Below are positions 50,791 through 61,559 of a stretch of 64,000 nucleotides of DNA, piece by piece. Each line of letters opens with the position of its first letter. The first letter of the stretch is position 1. Under the pieces are notes generated by a model. That model saw nothing but the letters and a program-made list of their open reading frames with translations. It was not told where the DNA came from and did no database searches. This DNA is from Legionella sp. (GTDB taxonomy: Bacteria; Pseudomonadota; Gammaproteobacteria; Legionellales; Legionellaceae): positions 1-64,000 of the forward strand of contig PEQM01000041.1 of the NCBI GenBank assembly GCA_002786205.1. The letters run 5' to 3'. The position numbers were made by a program, and so were the translations under genes.

Positions 50791-52686
50791 ATGTGCGGGA
50801 TTTTAGGAGGCTGGTACTTAAATTTTGATAAAAAGGACGTGAGCCGAATTGAGGAGGCAATGAATCTCTTAAAAAATCGTGGTCCTAATGATCAAAGTTA
50901 TGAGCACTTTTCAAATCTAAATGGCAACATAATACTCGGCCATACAAGATTATCTATCATAGATTTATCTAAAGGTGGAAATCAACCAATGCATTCCTCA
51001 AATGGACGCTATAGTATCATATTCAACGGGGAAATTTACAATTACAAAGAGTTGCGTCAAAAACTAATGACCTTGGGCTATTCATTTTCTACAGAGTCAG
51101 ACACGGAAGTATTACTTAATGCATGGACTCATTGGAAAGAAGCTTGTCTCCAGCAATTAATAGGTATGTTTGCTTTTGTAGTTTATGATAAAAAACTTAA
51201 TTTGCTAACCTGTGTGCGTGATTCATTTGGTATTAAACCATTTTTTTATTCTTTAAATCAAAATCAATTTGTATTCGCATCCACTATCCAAGCATTAATT
51301 AAAATGAGAGATACTCGCCCAAAGGCTAACATACAAAGAAGCTACGACTATCTAGTTTATGCTGACTATGATAGCCAAGAACAATCTTTTATTGATGGAG
51401 TAAAGCATTTACTACCAGGACAGCTAGTAACCTACAATTTAAATACCAACTCCTTATCAAAACCCAAAAAATGGTGGGAGTTTTCAATAAACCCCCAATA
51501 CGCAATGCTAAATTTTAAGGATGCTTCAGAAGCTGTACGAGAATTATTTTTACAAAATGTTGCTTTACACTTACGTAGCGATGTTCCTTTAGGAGCAGCT
51601 TTATCTGGAGGCATTGACTCTTCTGCAATTGTATGTGCCATGAGACATATTGAACCTGATTTACCTATCCACACATTCAGCTTTACAGCAAATCAAAAGG
51701 ACATTTCTGAGGAAAAGTGGGTTGACATTATTAATGGATATATAAACGCAATACCTCATAAGGTATATGCTACCGAACAAGATCTAGCTCAAGATCTAGA
51801 TGATATGATTGATGCTCAAGGAGAGCCTTTTGGAAGTACAAGTATCTATGCGCAATATAAAGTGTTCAAATTGGCTAAAGAAAATAATATAATTGTCACG
51901 TTAGATGGACAAGGAGCTGACGAGTTACTTGCTGGCTATCAAGGCTACCCAACGCAAAGAATATTAAGCTTAATTGAGCATAAAAAATTATTGCACTGTT
52001 TGAAATTTATTAATCACTGGCAAAAATGGCCTAATCGAAGTTACATTAAAGGCATCTTACATTTAAGTCGCGCTTTAATGCCTGATCAAATTTCATCTCT
52101 TACTTATTTCCTAAAAAACAATGGTGCCATCCCTGCATGGATAAATAAGGAACTAATTCACTCTGCAAATACAATAACTAATCCTCCCCTCTACGAAAAA
52201 GAACCTGAGTTTAAAGGAAAACGAGTTATTGAAATGTTGCATTATGCATTAACTCAAAAAGGGCTACCTGAGTTACTCCGTCATGGAGATCGGAATTCTA
52301 TGCGTTTCTCTATTGAAAGTCGCGTACCATTTTTAACCCTACCCTTAGCTAATTTATTGCTGTCTCTGCCAGAACATTATTTGATATCTGAACAAGGAGA
52401 AACAAAATCCGTATTTAGAGAAGCGATGCGAGGCATAGTTCCAGATTCAATTTTAAACAGGCGAGATAAAATTGGCTTCGCAACTCCAGAAAAAGATTGG
52501 TTATTCAAAATAGCTCCGGTGGTAAGGGAATGGTTGCTAGAAAGTCAGGGGATAGAGCTATTAAAATCTGACAAACTATTAAAAGAATTTGATAATATAA
52601 TTGCAGGAAAAAAACCATTTTCCTGGCAATTATGGCGTTGGATAAATTTCACAAGATGGCATAACAAAATGATACAAGGTTCGTAG
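50791..52686 (+). CDS. Asparagine synthase (glutamine-hydrolysing)-like amidotransferase
   Basis: MCGILGGWYL; SIIFNGEIYNYKELR; GAALSGGIDSSAIV; LDGQGADELLAGY; ESRVPFLTLPLANLLL. Confidence 0.93.
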   Translation: MCGILGGWYLNFDKKDVSRIEEAMNLLKNRGPNDQSYEHFSNLNGNIILGHTRLSIIDLSKGGNQPMHSSNGRYSIIFNGEIYNYKELRQKLMTLGYSFSTESDTEVLLNAWTHWKEACLQQLIGMFAFVVYDKKLNLLTCVRDSFGIKPFFYSLNQNQFVFASTIQALIKMRDTRPKANIQRSYDYLVYADYDSQEQSFIDGVKHLLPGQLVTYNLNTNSLSKPKKWWEFSINPQYAMLNFKDASEAVRELFLQNVALHLRSDVPLGAALSGGIDSSAIVCAMRHIEPDLPIHTFSFTANQKDISEEKWVDIINGYINAIPHKVYATEQDLAQDLDDMIDAQGEPFGSTSIYAQYKVFKLAKENNIIVTLDGQGADELLAGYQGYPTQRILSLIEHKKLLHCLKFINHWQKWPNRSYIKGILHLSRALMPDQISSLTYFLKNNGAIPAWINKELIHSANTITNPPLYEKEPEFKGKRVIEMLHYALTQKGLPELLRHGDRNSMRFSIESRVPFLTLPLANLLLSLPEHYLISEQGETKSVFREAMRGIVPDSILNRRDKIGFATPEKDWLFKIAPVVREWLLESQGIELLKSDKLLKEFDNIIAGKKPFSWQLWRWINFTRWHNKMIQGS

Positions 52687-52821
52687 TAAAAAGTATGCTA
52701 TAAACTGCCTGTTTCAATAAAAATAAGGTGATGTAGGCTGAACCTCCTTCAATATACAAGACACCTTGTTTGATTACTTGGATAACGTACTGTTACACAT
52801 TCAAAAAAATACTTTAATAAC

Positions 52822-54393
52822 TTAAATTCCGCGCTGAAGTGCCTTTGCACGCACGGAATTATTATATAAATCGTTCTCTTGAAATACGTTAAATTTAATA
52901 AAATATAAACAAATAAAAAGTAATAAATATCCACCTGAAAAGAGCGTAGATAAAAAACCACCTAAAAGAATACTATAAGAAAATATAATCATAAGAGAGG
53001 AGAGCGCAACATCTTGAGAATCCTTTAAAGCACCAAATATATATCCAATAAAAATCGAGGACATGATCACCCCAAACCATCCAAAATTAACATACTGTTC
53101 GACTATATATACTGAATTGGCCGAAGCTGTACGAGTTGAATCGTCTCCCCATTGAGATTTAAAAACTTCATGCTCAAACTTTAATCTCTTTTGATTAAAA
53201 AGTGTCGAAAGCACAAAACTTGTTCTTCCCCAAAAATATTGATTCTGGTATTTGGTTTCAAATAGTTTTATTGAATCTGTAGCTGTAAAAATAGGTACAG
53301 CAAACAGTCTCCAGATAATAAAGGTCAAGCGTCCATCATTAGCACATTTTGAGAAACGAGCCGAATAAAATAACTGCTGGCAATTAGGGTTGATAAATAG
53401 CGCTCTTAAACCAGACAATACTGTCTCATTAGCTAATGACAACCCACTATTATCAGATATTGATGCAGAATGCTGCGTCACTACTGTAATTTTTCTATCT
53501 TTTGCAAATCCAGAGAACATTGTATTTGCATAAATAATCAAAGGAATTGAAAGAATACCTACCCAAAAATAAATTCTACAATTTTTTTTAAAATAAAAAA
53601 CAGAACAACACAATAAAAAAGGTAACATGAATTTAAGAAAAGAAGTACTACCAAGAAAAAAAAATGTTGATACAAAATCCTTAGGTACGACAGTAATTTT
53701 ATTGTCACTTCCAAATCCAGATAATACTGTATTCGTATAGATCATAAAAGGAATTGAGATGATACCCACCCAAAAATAAATTCTATAATTTTTTTTAAAA
53801 TAAAAAACAGAACAATACGATAGAAAAGGTAAAATAAATTTGAGAAAAAACGCTTTTTCAAGAAAAATAAATGAATAAAAGTAAGGAATTAGCAAAAATA
53901 ACCACTTATATCGTAAATTATTAACAAAAGTTAAAATTATTATATAAGGCAGAAAAGATGTCGTTAAAATACCATTAGCATAAAGTAAAATACGCTCATA
54001 ACCTTGACGCGCTTTAAGAAAATTTCCACGAGACTCAACTAATTGATCTACATTATAAGATCGAAATGCATCTATAAGGGGAATAGACTTTGCAGTAACT
54101 ACAATTAAAAATACAAAAAATAAAAAAACGATAAAAATACATGCAATAAAGTGCGTTATTTTTATTGATCTAATTGCTTTTTTATTTAATTTAATTAAAT
54201 TGGCTAATTTAAATCCTATAAATAAAAAAAGCATGGAGACACAGGACAGCAAAGATAATTTTAAAAAATAAATATCTCCATCATTCAAAAAATAATTACC
54301 TAATGGGATTAGACAATAAAATATAAACAATACCATTATAAAAACATAAAACTGCATTTTAGGAGAAAACCATTCATAAAAAGCCTTATTCAT
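52822..54393 (-). CDS. O-antigen polymerase-like (Wzy) membrane protein with internal duplication
   Basis: 523 aa polytopic protein; SRGNFLKARQGYERILLYANG and locus context; internal 69-aa repeat. Confidence 0.72.
   Translation of the reverse strand: MNKAFYEWFSPKMQFYVFIMVLFIFYCLIPLGNYFLNDGDIYFLKLSLLSCVSMLFLFIGFKLANLIKLNKKAIRSIKITHFIACIFIVFLFFVFLIVVTAKSIPLIDAFRSYNVDQLVESRGNFLKARQGYERILLYANGILTTSFLPYIIILTFVNNLRYKWLFLLIPYFYSFIFLEKAFFLKFILPFLSYCSVFYFKKNYRIYFWVGIISIPFMIYTNTVLSGFGSDNKITVVPKDFVSTFFFLGSTSFLKFMLPFLLCCSVFYFKKNCRIYFWVGILSIPLIIYANTMFSGFAKDRKITVVTQHSASISDNSGLSLANETVLSGLRALFINPNCQQLFYSARFSKCANDGRLTFIIWRLFAVPIFTATDSIKLFETKYQNQYFWGRTSFVLSTLFNQKRLKFEHEVFKSQWGDDSTRTASANSVYIVEQYVNFGWFGVIMSSIFIGYIFGALKDSQDVALSSLMIIFSYSILLGGFLSTLFSGGYLLLFICLYFIKFNVFQENDLYNNSVRAKALQRGI
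53455..53868 (-). repeat. 207 bp imperfect tandem duplication inside the Wzy-like gene
   Basis: FLKFILPFLSYCSVFYFKKNYRIYFWVGIISIPFMIYTNTVLSGFGSDNKITVV vs FLKFMLPFLLCCSVFYFKKNCRIYFWVGILSIPLIIYANTMFSGFAKDRKITVV; acccaaaaataaattcta at 53561 and 53768. Confidence 0.92.
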
Positions 54394-55676
54394 GAAACAT
54401 GATCCCTTATAATCGCTAATAATTTTTTAGCTTGTTTTTTTCTATCAAACTGTAGAAGATAATCGTTATCCACATTAATTTTTTTAGCACCATCACTTAC
54501 TAAACACATTAATCTTTTTTTAATTTTTGAAATATCTTCGCCATAGATAATTCCTGCTCGAGCAAGCTGTATCATTTCAGCGACTATCATCGTTTCATCA
54601 ACACCAATTCCCATTATTTCAGTTCCAGAAACTAAATATTCAAAAATCTTACCACTGACAACGCCTCTAATATCTGTACCTCCTTTTATTGGTCTTGCAC
54701 CTAAAAAAAGAAGTAAATCTGCTTGCTTTTGAATGCGTAATGATTCTTCTCGTGTTACTTGACCATGAAGCATAACCACTTTATTTTCAAATAAAAACTC
54801 AAACGCATTTGTTTTTACAATTGCACTTGCATCACCATAAAATTTTACTTTTATGTCATTTTTGTTAATTAAACCATCATTAATTAATTGCACCAAAGAT
54901 TGAAATAATGGCTCTGGATTTTGCAATCCGGACAAAACTGTTCCCGTATAAACGATTGATTTGTATTGATGAGGATAATTCGTATCATTATTTGCATTAT
55001 TATATAATAAATCTTCGGCTTCGAAACCATTAGGAATTATCAATGGTTTTTTTTTGTGAATTACTGCCAAAGATTGAGCTAAATCTTTATTAATTGTCAC
55101 GATTAGATCAACTCTACTTAAAAGTATTTTCTCGTGATATTTTTCAATCAATCGAACCAAACTCGTACCTGGAAAAATTGGATTGCCACTCCATAAGTCA
55201 CGATAATCAGCAACCCAATAAAGCGCTGGATTTTTATATTTTATATAAGCGCCAATAGAATGTGCTGTATAAGAAGGAACACTCGTAATAATAAAATCAA
55301 ATTTTTTATTTAAACAAATTTGTTGAGTGATCAAAGCAGCTTTGGGCCACCATAAAATTCGAGGATCTAAATAATTAGCAAAAATATTTTTTTTGATCCA
55401 ATAAAAAATTTTTTTAACTTTCATTTTTGTTAAAGAAGGAAGCTTTTTGATAGATTGATCTTCATCTTTTTTACATTTTAAAAAAAATGGGTTAACTTTA
55501 TGTATGGTTAATCGATTTTGATCTTGTAAAAAATGAGGTAGAGATCCATAAAAAGGCATAGTAACTACATCTATAGAACATCCTTGCTCGAGCCAATGTC
55601 TTGCAAAGGAATTAACTCTATTAACTCCTACGCTTGTTTCTGCGCCAAAATAGCTACAGACTAATAATATATTCAT
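54390..55676 (-). CDS. Glycosyltransferase family 4
   Basis: MNILLVCSYFGAETSVGVNRVNSFARHWLEQGCSIDVVTMP; SIVYTGTVLSGLQNPEPLFQSL. Confidence 0.85.
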   Translation of the reverse strand: MNILLVCSYFGAETSVGVNRVNSFARHWLEQGCSIDVVTMPFYGSLPHFLQDQNRLTIHKVNPFFLKCKKDEDQSIKKLPSLTKMKVKKIFYWIKKNIFANYLDPRILWWPKAALITQQICLNKKFDFIITSVPSYTAHSIGAYIKYKNPALYWVADYRDLWSGNPIFPGTSLVRLIEKYHEKILLSRVDLIVTINKDLAQSLAVIHKKKPLIIPNGFEAEDLLYNNANNDTNYPHQYKSIVYTGTVLSGLQNPEPLFQSLVQLINDGLINKNDIKVKFYGDASAIVKTNAFEFLFENKVVMLHGQVTREESLRIQKQADLLLFLGARPIKGGTDIRGVVSGKIFEYLVSGTEIMGIGVDETMIVAEMIQLARAGIIYGEDISKIKKRLMCLVSDGAKKINVDNDYLLQFDRKKQAKKLLAIIRDHVS

Positions 55677-56725
55677 AAAAAACTTCCAATAATTTTTTCA
55701 GCAGCACGACCATCTCCATATAAAAGTGAGTCAAAATTTATTTTTTTATCTAACATTAAATTAACTGCAGATACAATTTTTTCTTGCTTTATTGTAACAA
55801 GAGTATTTGCACCGCATTCAACTAATTCAGTCCATTCTGTTTGCTCACGAAGAGTAATACATGGTTTTTTGAAAAAATATGCTTCTTTTTGTAAACCACC
55901 ACTATCAGTAATTACGGCTTGAGCATTAGAAAGAAGAAAAATCATTTCTAGATAACCAATAGGATCAATCATAACTACGTTATCAACATTTAACCCTAAT
56001 TTATCAATATATTTTTTTGTTCGTGGATGAATAGGTAAAATAATTTGAGTCTGTAAAGCTATTTCTTGTAAGGCTTGAATAATTGATTTTAAACCCGCGG
56101 GACAAGAGGTATTTTCTGCTCTATGTATTGTGCATAAAATAAAGTTGTCTTTTAAGTTTACATGATCTAATTTTTTTGCCTTGTGTTTGTAAAATAATGC
56201 GGCATCATACATAACATCACCTACATATTTTATTTTTGTATTAGAGATCCCTTCTTTAATCAGTTGCTCACTTGCTAATATTGAAGGAGTAAATAGTAAA
56301 TGACTAACATGATCTGTTAAGATACGATTAATTTCTTCTGGCATCAGGCGATTAAATGAACGTAGACCGGCTTCAACATGAGCTATAGGTATATGTAATT
56401 TTGATGCTGCAATTGAGGCAGATAAGGTTGAATCAGTATCACCATAAACTAAGACCCATTCAGGTTTTTCCTGTAATAAAACAGATTCAATTTGCTCTAT
56501 CATGCGTCCAGTATTTTGGCCGTGCGTTCCACCACCAATACCAAGATTGTAATCAGGTGAAGGAATATCTAACTCATTAAAAAAAACATTACTCATATTA
56601 GCATCGTAATGTTGTCCAGTATGAATTATAACCTCATCTATATCATCCCTAGTCTTTAAAGCTCTTGATACAACAGCTGTCTTGATAAATTGTGGTCTCG
56701 CTCCAACAATCGTGCATATTTTCAT
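55673..56725 (-). CDS. UDP-N-acetylglucosamine 2-epimerase family (WbpI-like)
   Basis: MKICTIVGARPQFIKTAVVSRAL; IHTGQHYDANMSNVFFNELDIPSPDYNLGIGGGTHGQNTGRM; next to WbpD/B/A/E homologues. Confidence 0.9.
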   Translation of the reverse strand: MKICTIVGARPQFIKTAVVSRALKTRDDIDEVIIHTGQHYDANMSNVFFNELDIPSPDYNLGIGGGTHGQNTGRMIEQIESVLLQEKPEWVLVYGDTDSTLSASIAASKLHIPIAHVEAGLRSFNRLMPEEINRILTDHVSHLLFTPSILASEQLIKEGISNTKIKYVGDVMYDAALFYKHKAKKLDHVNLKDNFILCTIHRAENTSCPAGLKSIIQALQEIALQTQIILPIHPRTKKYIDKLGLNVDNVVMIDPIGYLEMIFLLSNAQAVITDSGGLQKEAYFFKKPCITLREQTEWTELVECGANTLVTIKQEKIVSAVNLMLDKKINFDSLLYGDGRAAEKIIGSFL

Positions 56726-56739
56726 GTCTGAATCCTTTA

Positions 56740-57321
56740 CTAATTCATTATAAAAATATTATCATCTACTAAGTGATAAATCATATTGGTTGCAGAACAT
56801 TTTGCTTGTAATATTCCATCTACCTCAAAGAATGAAAGCTTCATTCCATATTGACTCATCCATCCTACTTGTCTGGCAGGTACTCCTACCATCAAGGCAT
56901 AAGAAGGAACATCTTTCTTAACAACAGCCCCTGCTCCAACAAATGCGTATTCACCAATAGTTACACCGCAAACAATAGTACAGTTAGCACCTAAAGTTGC
57001 ACCTTTTTTAACTAAAGTATTTTTATATTCATTTTTACGCGAAACAGCGGATCGTGGATTATAAACATTAGTAAATACCATGCTGGGACCACAAAACACA
57101 TCGTCTTCTAGAGTTACGTTGTCATAAACAGATACATTATTTTGAATCTTAACATTGTTGCCAATGCGTACCTTATTTCCAATAAACACATTTTGGCCAA
57201 GACTACAGTCCCTACCTATTTTTGCTCCTCCACTTACATGAACCCAATGCCATATTTTTGTATTGTCACCAATTTCCGCACCGCTATCTACAATCGCTGT
57301 TTCATGTACGTTATACTTCAT
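56740..57321 (-). CDS. Left-handed beta-helix N-acetyltransferase (WbpD-like)
   Basis: Hexapeptide repeats [75 protein letters not shown]. Start trimmed to internal Met. Confidence 0.93.
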   Translation of the reverse strand: MKYNVHETAIVDSGAEIGDNTKIWHWVHVSGGAKIGRDCSLGQNVFIGNKVRIGNNVKIQNNVSVYDNVTLEDDVFCGPSMVFTNVYNPRSAVSRKNEYKNTLVKKGATLGANCTIVCGVTIGEYAFVGAGAVVKKDVPSYALMVGVPARQVGWMSQYGMKLSFFEVDGILQAKCSATNMIYHLVDDNIFIMN

Positions 57322-57322
57322 A

Positions 57323-58384
57323 CTATAATTCCAATGGTAAATGCACTGTATTACCATCTCTGGCAGCACGGTATGCAGCAATTAATAATTCAAGAGAGGC
57401 AAGTCCTTCGCGTCCATCAACCAATGGCTTTTCTATTCCTTGCAAGCTGTCTATAACATTTTTATAGTAAAGCGGATGGCCAAATCCATATACAGAGGTA
57501 GTCTGGTAGCCTATATTTTGAATAAGTGAATCATCAATGTGAGGTTCATCAAACTCCCACTGTTGAATTTCATTCACTGCCACTCCACCTATTTTAACAG
57601 TTCCCTTCTCACCTAAAATCGTAATTGAACCTTCATAATTTTTAGGATAAGTAAGCATCGTAACACTTACGGATCCCATAGCTCCATTTCGCCAACGCAG
57701 ATTTAATACACCAGTATCTTCCGCTTCAATTTTACGCGCTAAAGTTCCCATCATTGCTTGCACCGATTGCACAGGCCCCATAAGCCAATGGGCTAAATCT
57801 ATATAATGACTCGCTTGATTCATAAAAGCGCCACCATCAAGCTCCCATGTACCTCGCCACCCACCTTGGTCATAATAATCCTGAGGTCTAGTCCAGAATA
57901 CATTGATGTTAGCCATGTAGATTTTACCAAAGCGATCATTATCGATTGCTTTTTTTAATAATTGCATAGTTGCATTAAGACGATTCTGCTTTACAACATA
58001 CAGGCGAACACCTGCAGCTTCACATTCCTTAACCATTCGTCTACCATCAGCCCAGCGGGTAGCCATAGGCTTCTCGGTTAATACATGTTTACCAGCTTGG
58101 GCACAAAGGATAGCTTGAGATGGATGCAACCCACTTGGCGTACAAAGAACCACGAGATCTGCATCACATTCTTGCAACATATCATTTAAAGACAAATAGC
58201 TTGGTACTCCGTACTGTCTGCTGGCATGCTTTGCTACTTGGGGATCTATATCGCATACAGCAGTTAAGTTTAATTTTTCAGAGTGCAATTCAATAGCTTG
58301 AAAATGATTATTGGAAATACGTCCACACCCTACTACCGCTATGTTTATTTTTCTATCATATATCATCCATGGAGACTTGTTCAT
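57323..58384 (-). CDS. Gfo/Idh/MocA oxidoreductase (WbpB-like)
   Basis: [39 protein letters not shown]. Confidence 0.93.
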   Translation of the reverse strand: MNKSPWMIYDRKINIAVVGCGRISNNHFQAIELHSEKLNLTAVCDIDPQVAKHASRQYGVPSYLSLNDMLQECDADLVVLCTPSGLHPSQAILCAQAGKHVLTEKPMATRWADGRRMVKECEAAGVRLYVVKQNRLNATMQLLKKAIDNDRFGKIYMANINVFWTRPQDYYDQGGWRGTWELDGGAFMNQASHYIDLAHWLMGPVQSVQAMMGTLARKIEAEDTGVLNLRWRNGAMGSVSVTMLTYPKNYEGSITILGEKGTVKIGGVAVNEIQQWEFDEPHIDDSLIQNIGYQTTSVYGFGHPLYYKNVIDSLQGIEKPLVDGREGLASLELLIAAYRAARDGNTVHLPLEL

Positions 58385-59688
58385 TAGGCACTCACTATAT
58401 TGTCTTGCTTAAATGATGCAAACGCTGCACGAGTGTCAATAATTAACCTGGCATGCTTCGCTATTAACTTATAGTCAAAAGATTGATGAGCAGTAGTTAA
58501 AACGATGCAATCATATTGTCTAATCGTTTCAGCAGTAAGTTGTACACTATGCAAATCAAAATGATGTGCTCTCATTGCTGGGAAAATAGGTACGTATGGA
58601 TCTGAGTAATCAACATAAGCTCCTTTTTTCTCTAATAACTCCATGACTTCAATTGAAGGGGACTCTCTCATGTCATCCACATCACGTTTATAAGCAATTC
58701 CCAAAATTAAAATGCGGCTGTTTTTCAAAGGTCGCTCATACTCATTTAAAGCAGATGCTACCTTGCTCACTACCCAATGCGGCATTTGACTGTTGATTTC
58801 TCCAGCAAGCTCAATAAATCTCGTATGCATTCCATATTCACGCGCTTTCCATGTCAGATAAAATGGGTCTATAGGGATGCAGTGTCCACCAATACCTGGA
58901 CCAGGGTAATAAGGCACGAATCCAAATGGCTTTGTAGCCGCAGCATTAATCACTTCATGTATGTCTATACCCATTTTATCAGAGAGTATTTTCATTTCAT
59001 TTACAAGACCAATATTTACTGAACGATGAATATTTTCCAATAATTTAGTCATTTCTGCGACCTTTGAAGAAGATACAGGAACAACTTGATTGATAACTCC
59101 TTTGTACAATGCAACTCCAGCGACGCGACATGCCTCAGTATCTGCCCCACAAACTTTAGGAATAGTTTCAGTTTTATAATTTAGATTACCGGGATCTTCT
59201 CTCTCAGGTGAATATACTAGAAACACATCTTCGCCTACAGTTAAACCGGTGCTTTCTATTCGAGGCTTTAATTCCTCTTCAGTAGTACCAGGATAGGTAG
59301 TGCTCTCTAGGGAGATAAGCTGCCCCTTTCGAATATAGGGCAATAGTGAATTAATAGTTTGTATTACATAACTTAAGTCTGGTTCACGATACTTATCTAG
59401 AGGTGTGGGCACACACAAAATAAGTACATCAGCTTCTGAGCTTTTAGCAAAGTCAGAAGTAATATGTATTAATGATTGCACATTCTGAATTTGCTCGGAT
59501 GGAATATGCTTAATATAAGACTTTCCCTGTTTTAATAATTCATTTTTATTTTGATCAACATCTATGCCAATTACTCTAAACCCGACTTCAGCGAATCGCA
59601 GCATCAATGGTAATCCAACATACCCAAGCCCAATAATCCCTATAATAGCTTCTTTATTATTAACTTTTTCTAAAAAACCACTCAGCAT
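58384..59688 (-). CDS. UDP-sugar 6-dehydrogenase (WbpA-like)
   Basis: [86 protein letters not shown]. Confidence 0.94.
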   Translation of the reverse strand: MLSGFLEKVNNKEAIIGIIGLGYVGLPLMLRFAEVGFRVIGIDVDQNKNELLKQGKSYIKHIPSEQIQNVQSLIHITSDFAKSSEADVLILCVPTPLDKYREPDLSYVIQTINSLLPYIRKGQLISLESTTYPGTTEEELKPRIESTGLTVGEDVFLVYSPEREDPGNLNYKTETIPKVCGADTEACRVAGVALYKGVINQVVPVSSSKVAEMTKLLENIHRSVNIGLVNEMKILSDKMGIDIHEVINAAATKPFGFVPYYPGPGIGGHCIPIDPFYLTWKAREYGMHTRFIELAGEINSQMPHWVVSKVASALNEYERPLKNSRILILGIAYKRDVDDMRESPSIEVMELLEKKGAYVDYSDPYVPIFPAMRAHHFDLHSVQLTAETIRQYDCIVLTTAHQSFDYKLIAKHARLIIDTRAAFASFKQDNIVSA

Positions 59689-59727
59689 ATTACTAATCCT
59701 TACTTACTTTTATCTCTTACCAACTAG

Positions 59728-60831
59728 TTAAGCTACTGCTTCGGTTGAAAATCGCTCAATAGTATTACAAATTTTTTGCTGATCTTCCAAAGTTAAATAA
59801 GGATGCATTGGTAAACTCAATACTTTTCGCGCAGCCTCTTCGGCATGAGGAAAATGTAAATTGCCATTAAATAACTTTTTAAATATAGGCTGCTTATGAA
59901 GACCTAAAGGATAATGAACTGCAGTAGGCACGCCATTTGCATTTAAATAAGCTTGCAATTCTTCCCGGTCATTCACTTCTATTGTATATTGGGCATGCAC
60001 GCTAAGGTTATGAGGAAGAATTTTTGTTTTCTTGATATGCTTAGGAAGTAATTTCTCATACCGCTTAGCAACTTCTTGTCTTAATTGAATTTCTTCAGGA
60101 AAAATGTTCATTTTCTCTATTAAAATTGCAGCTTGAATAGTATCTAGCCGACCATTAATACCAAGACTAGTATGATAATAACGCTTACTCTGACCATGAA
60201 CACGAATTGCTTTCATTTTTTCAGCAAGTTCGAAATCATTCGTAAAACAAGCACCACCATCACCGAAGCAACCCAATGGTTTAGACGGAAAAAAACTTGT
60301 ACAGCCAATTGTAGTTAATGCGCATGATTTTTTGTTTTTATAAGTAGCACCAAAACTTTGAGCCGCATCTTCGATGACAGGCAGCTGATAACGATTTGCT
60401 ATTTTGTTAATTTCATCAAACTCTGCACATTGACCATACAAACTGACAGGCATAATAGCTTTCGTTTTTGTTGTTATTGCTGATTCAATCTTTGTTGGAT
60501 CAATATTATAAGTATCTTTTTCTATATCAACAAATACTGGTACCGCACCAAGTAAGGCAATAACCTCTGCTGTTGCGAAAAAACTAAAAGGAGTTGTTAT
60601 AACTTCATCACCATTAGAAACACCTAAGGCCATTAAAGCAATCAACAATGCATCTGTCCCGCTTGATACTGAAAGTGCATGTTTTGAACCAACAAAAGCT
60701 GCCAACTTAGTCTCCAGCACTTGGATGTCAGAGCCCATAATAAAATCAGCTTTTTCAATTACATTTTTTATACGCTCGAATAAAGTAGCTTCAATACGCT
60801 TTGTCTGTGTTTTTAAATCGATAAACTGCAC
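59728..60831 (-). CDS. DegT/DnrJ/EryC1/StrS aminotransferase (WbpE-like)
   Basis: MQFIDLKTQ; GSKHALSVSSGTDALLIALMALGV; VIEDAAQSFGATYKNKKSCALTTIGCTSFFPSKPLG. Confidence 0.94.
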   Translation of the reverse strand: MQFIDLKTQTKRIEATLFERIKNVIEKADFIMGSDIQVLETKLAAFVGSKHALSVSSGTDALLIALMALGVSNGDEVITTPFSFFATAEVIALLGAVPVFVDIEKDTYNIDPTKIESAITTKTKAIMPVSLYGQCAEFDEINKIANRYQLPVIEDAAQSFGATYKNKKSCALTTIGCTSFFPSKPLGCFGDGGACFTNDFELAEKMKAIRVHGQSKRYYHTSLGINGRLDTIQAAILIEKMNIFPEEIQLRQEVAKRYEKLLPKHIKKTKILPHNLSVHAQYTIEVNDREELQAYLNANGVPTAVHYPLGLHKQPIFKKLFNGNLHFPHAEEAARKVLSLPMHPYLTLEDQQKICNTIERFSTEAVA

Positions 60832-61085
60832 AACATTCCCTTAATACTAAGTCAATATATATTAACAACAACATGTCCTATTAAAAGGCGTTAGAGACTA
60901 TTCTATGTAGATTAGATAGATAAAGAACAAGTTCCTAATATCAAAACCCCTCAAATGGTAAATCAGAAATACCGTTTTGTAAACCCAGACAGAAAATAAT
61001 TGAATTACTCATGTGACGCGCAGTTCTTGAGGTTCAATAAAATTCGAATAAAATTTCACCCCTGAATTTTCAAGGAGACGCAGAA

Positions 61086-61205
61086 ATGAGTATGCTTGAC
61101 TTATATACGGATTATTTAATTTGCCAGAGGGAATCTTGGATTGGTAGCAACTACCATCTTAAGGAACTTGCAATAATGGAAAAATTGACGCACGCTTTGG
61201 ATTAA
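61086..61205 (+). pseudogene. Possible transposase N-terminal remnant (39 aa)
   Basis: MSMLDLYTDYLICQRES...; the first ~14 residues resemble N-termini of IS4/IS701-like transposases, with no continuation. Confidence 0.35.
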
Positions 61206-61559
61206 TTACTCGAAAATGACCTCCCTTAACGACTCAAGAAGCACTCCCGCATAAAAGATTCGGCGACTTATCAGCCCCCGAAATCGACTCGCTAACGGGC
61301 GACACTAAAGATCTTGGCTGTTCTGTTACCCCTTGATTTCGAGTTCCCTTAGGGACTCAACGTCTGCAATCCTCAATAACTTGACGCCTCATCACATGCC
61401 TTATATTTTTCCTCCGGAAAAACATCCGATCCTAAGACTTCCTGGGACTACTGGCCTCAGTCTTCGACCGTCCTTGACCTGTAACGCACGAAAGTAGACT
61501 TAAATCTGTCATCAAATATCAATCCGGTTATACGATGAGCGTATACTCCTTTTTCAATT

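Noticed and set aside
50620-50795. Frame reading NYILTTNGLNLKIVSVSKTNYSYGCDPMCDEVLGEKVIFVFP between wzx and asnB
   Set aside because: No start codon context or recognised family; could be a gene fragment, but support is too weak to call.
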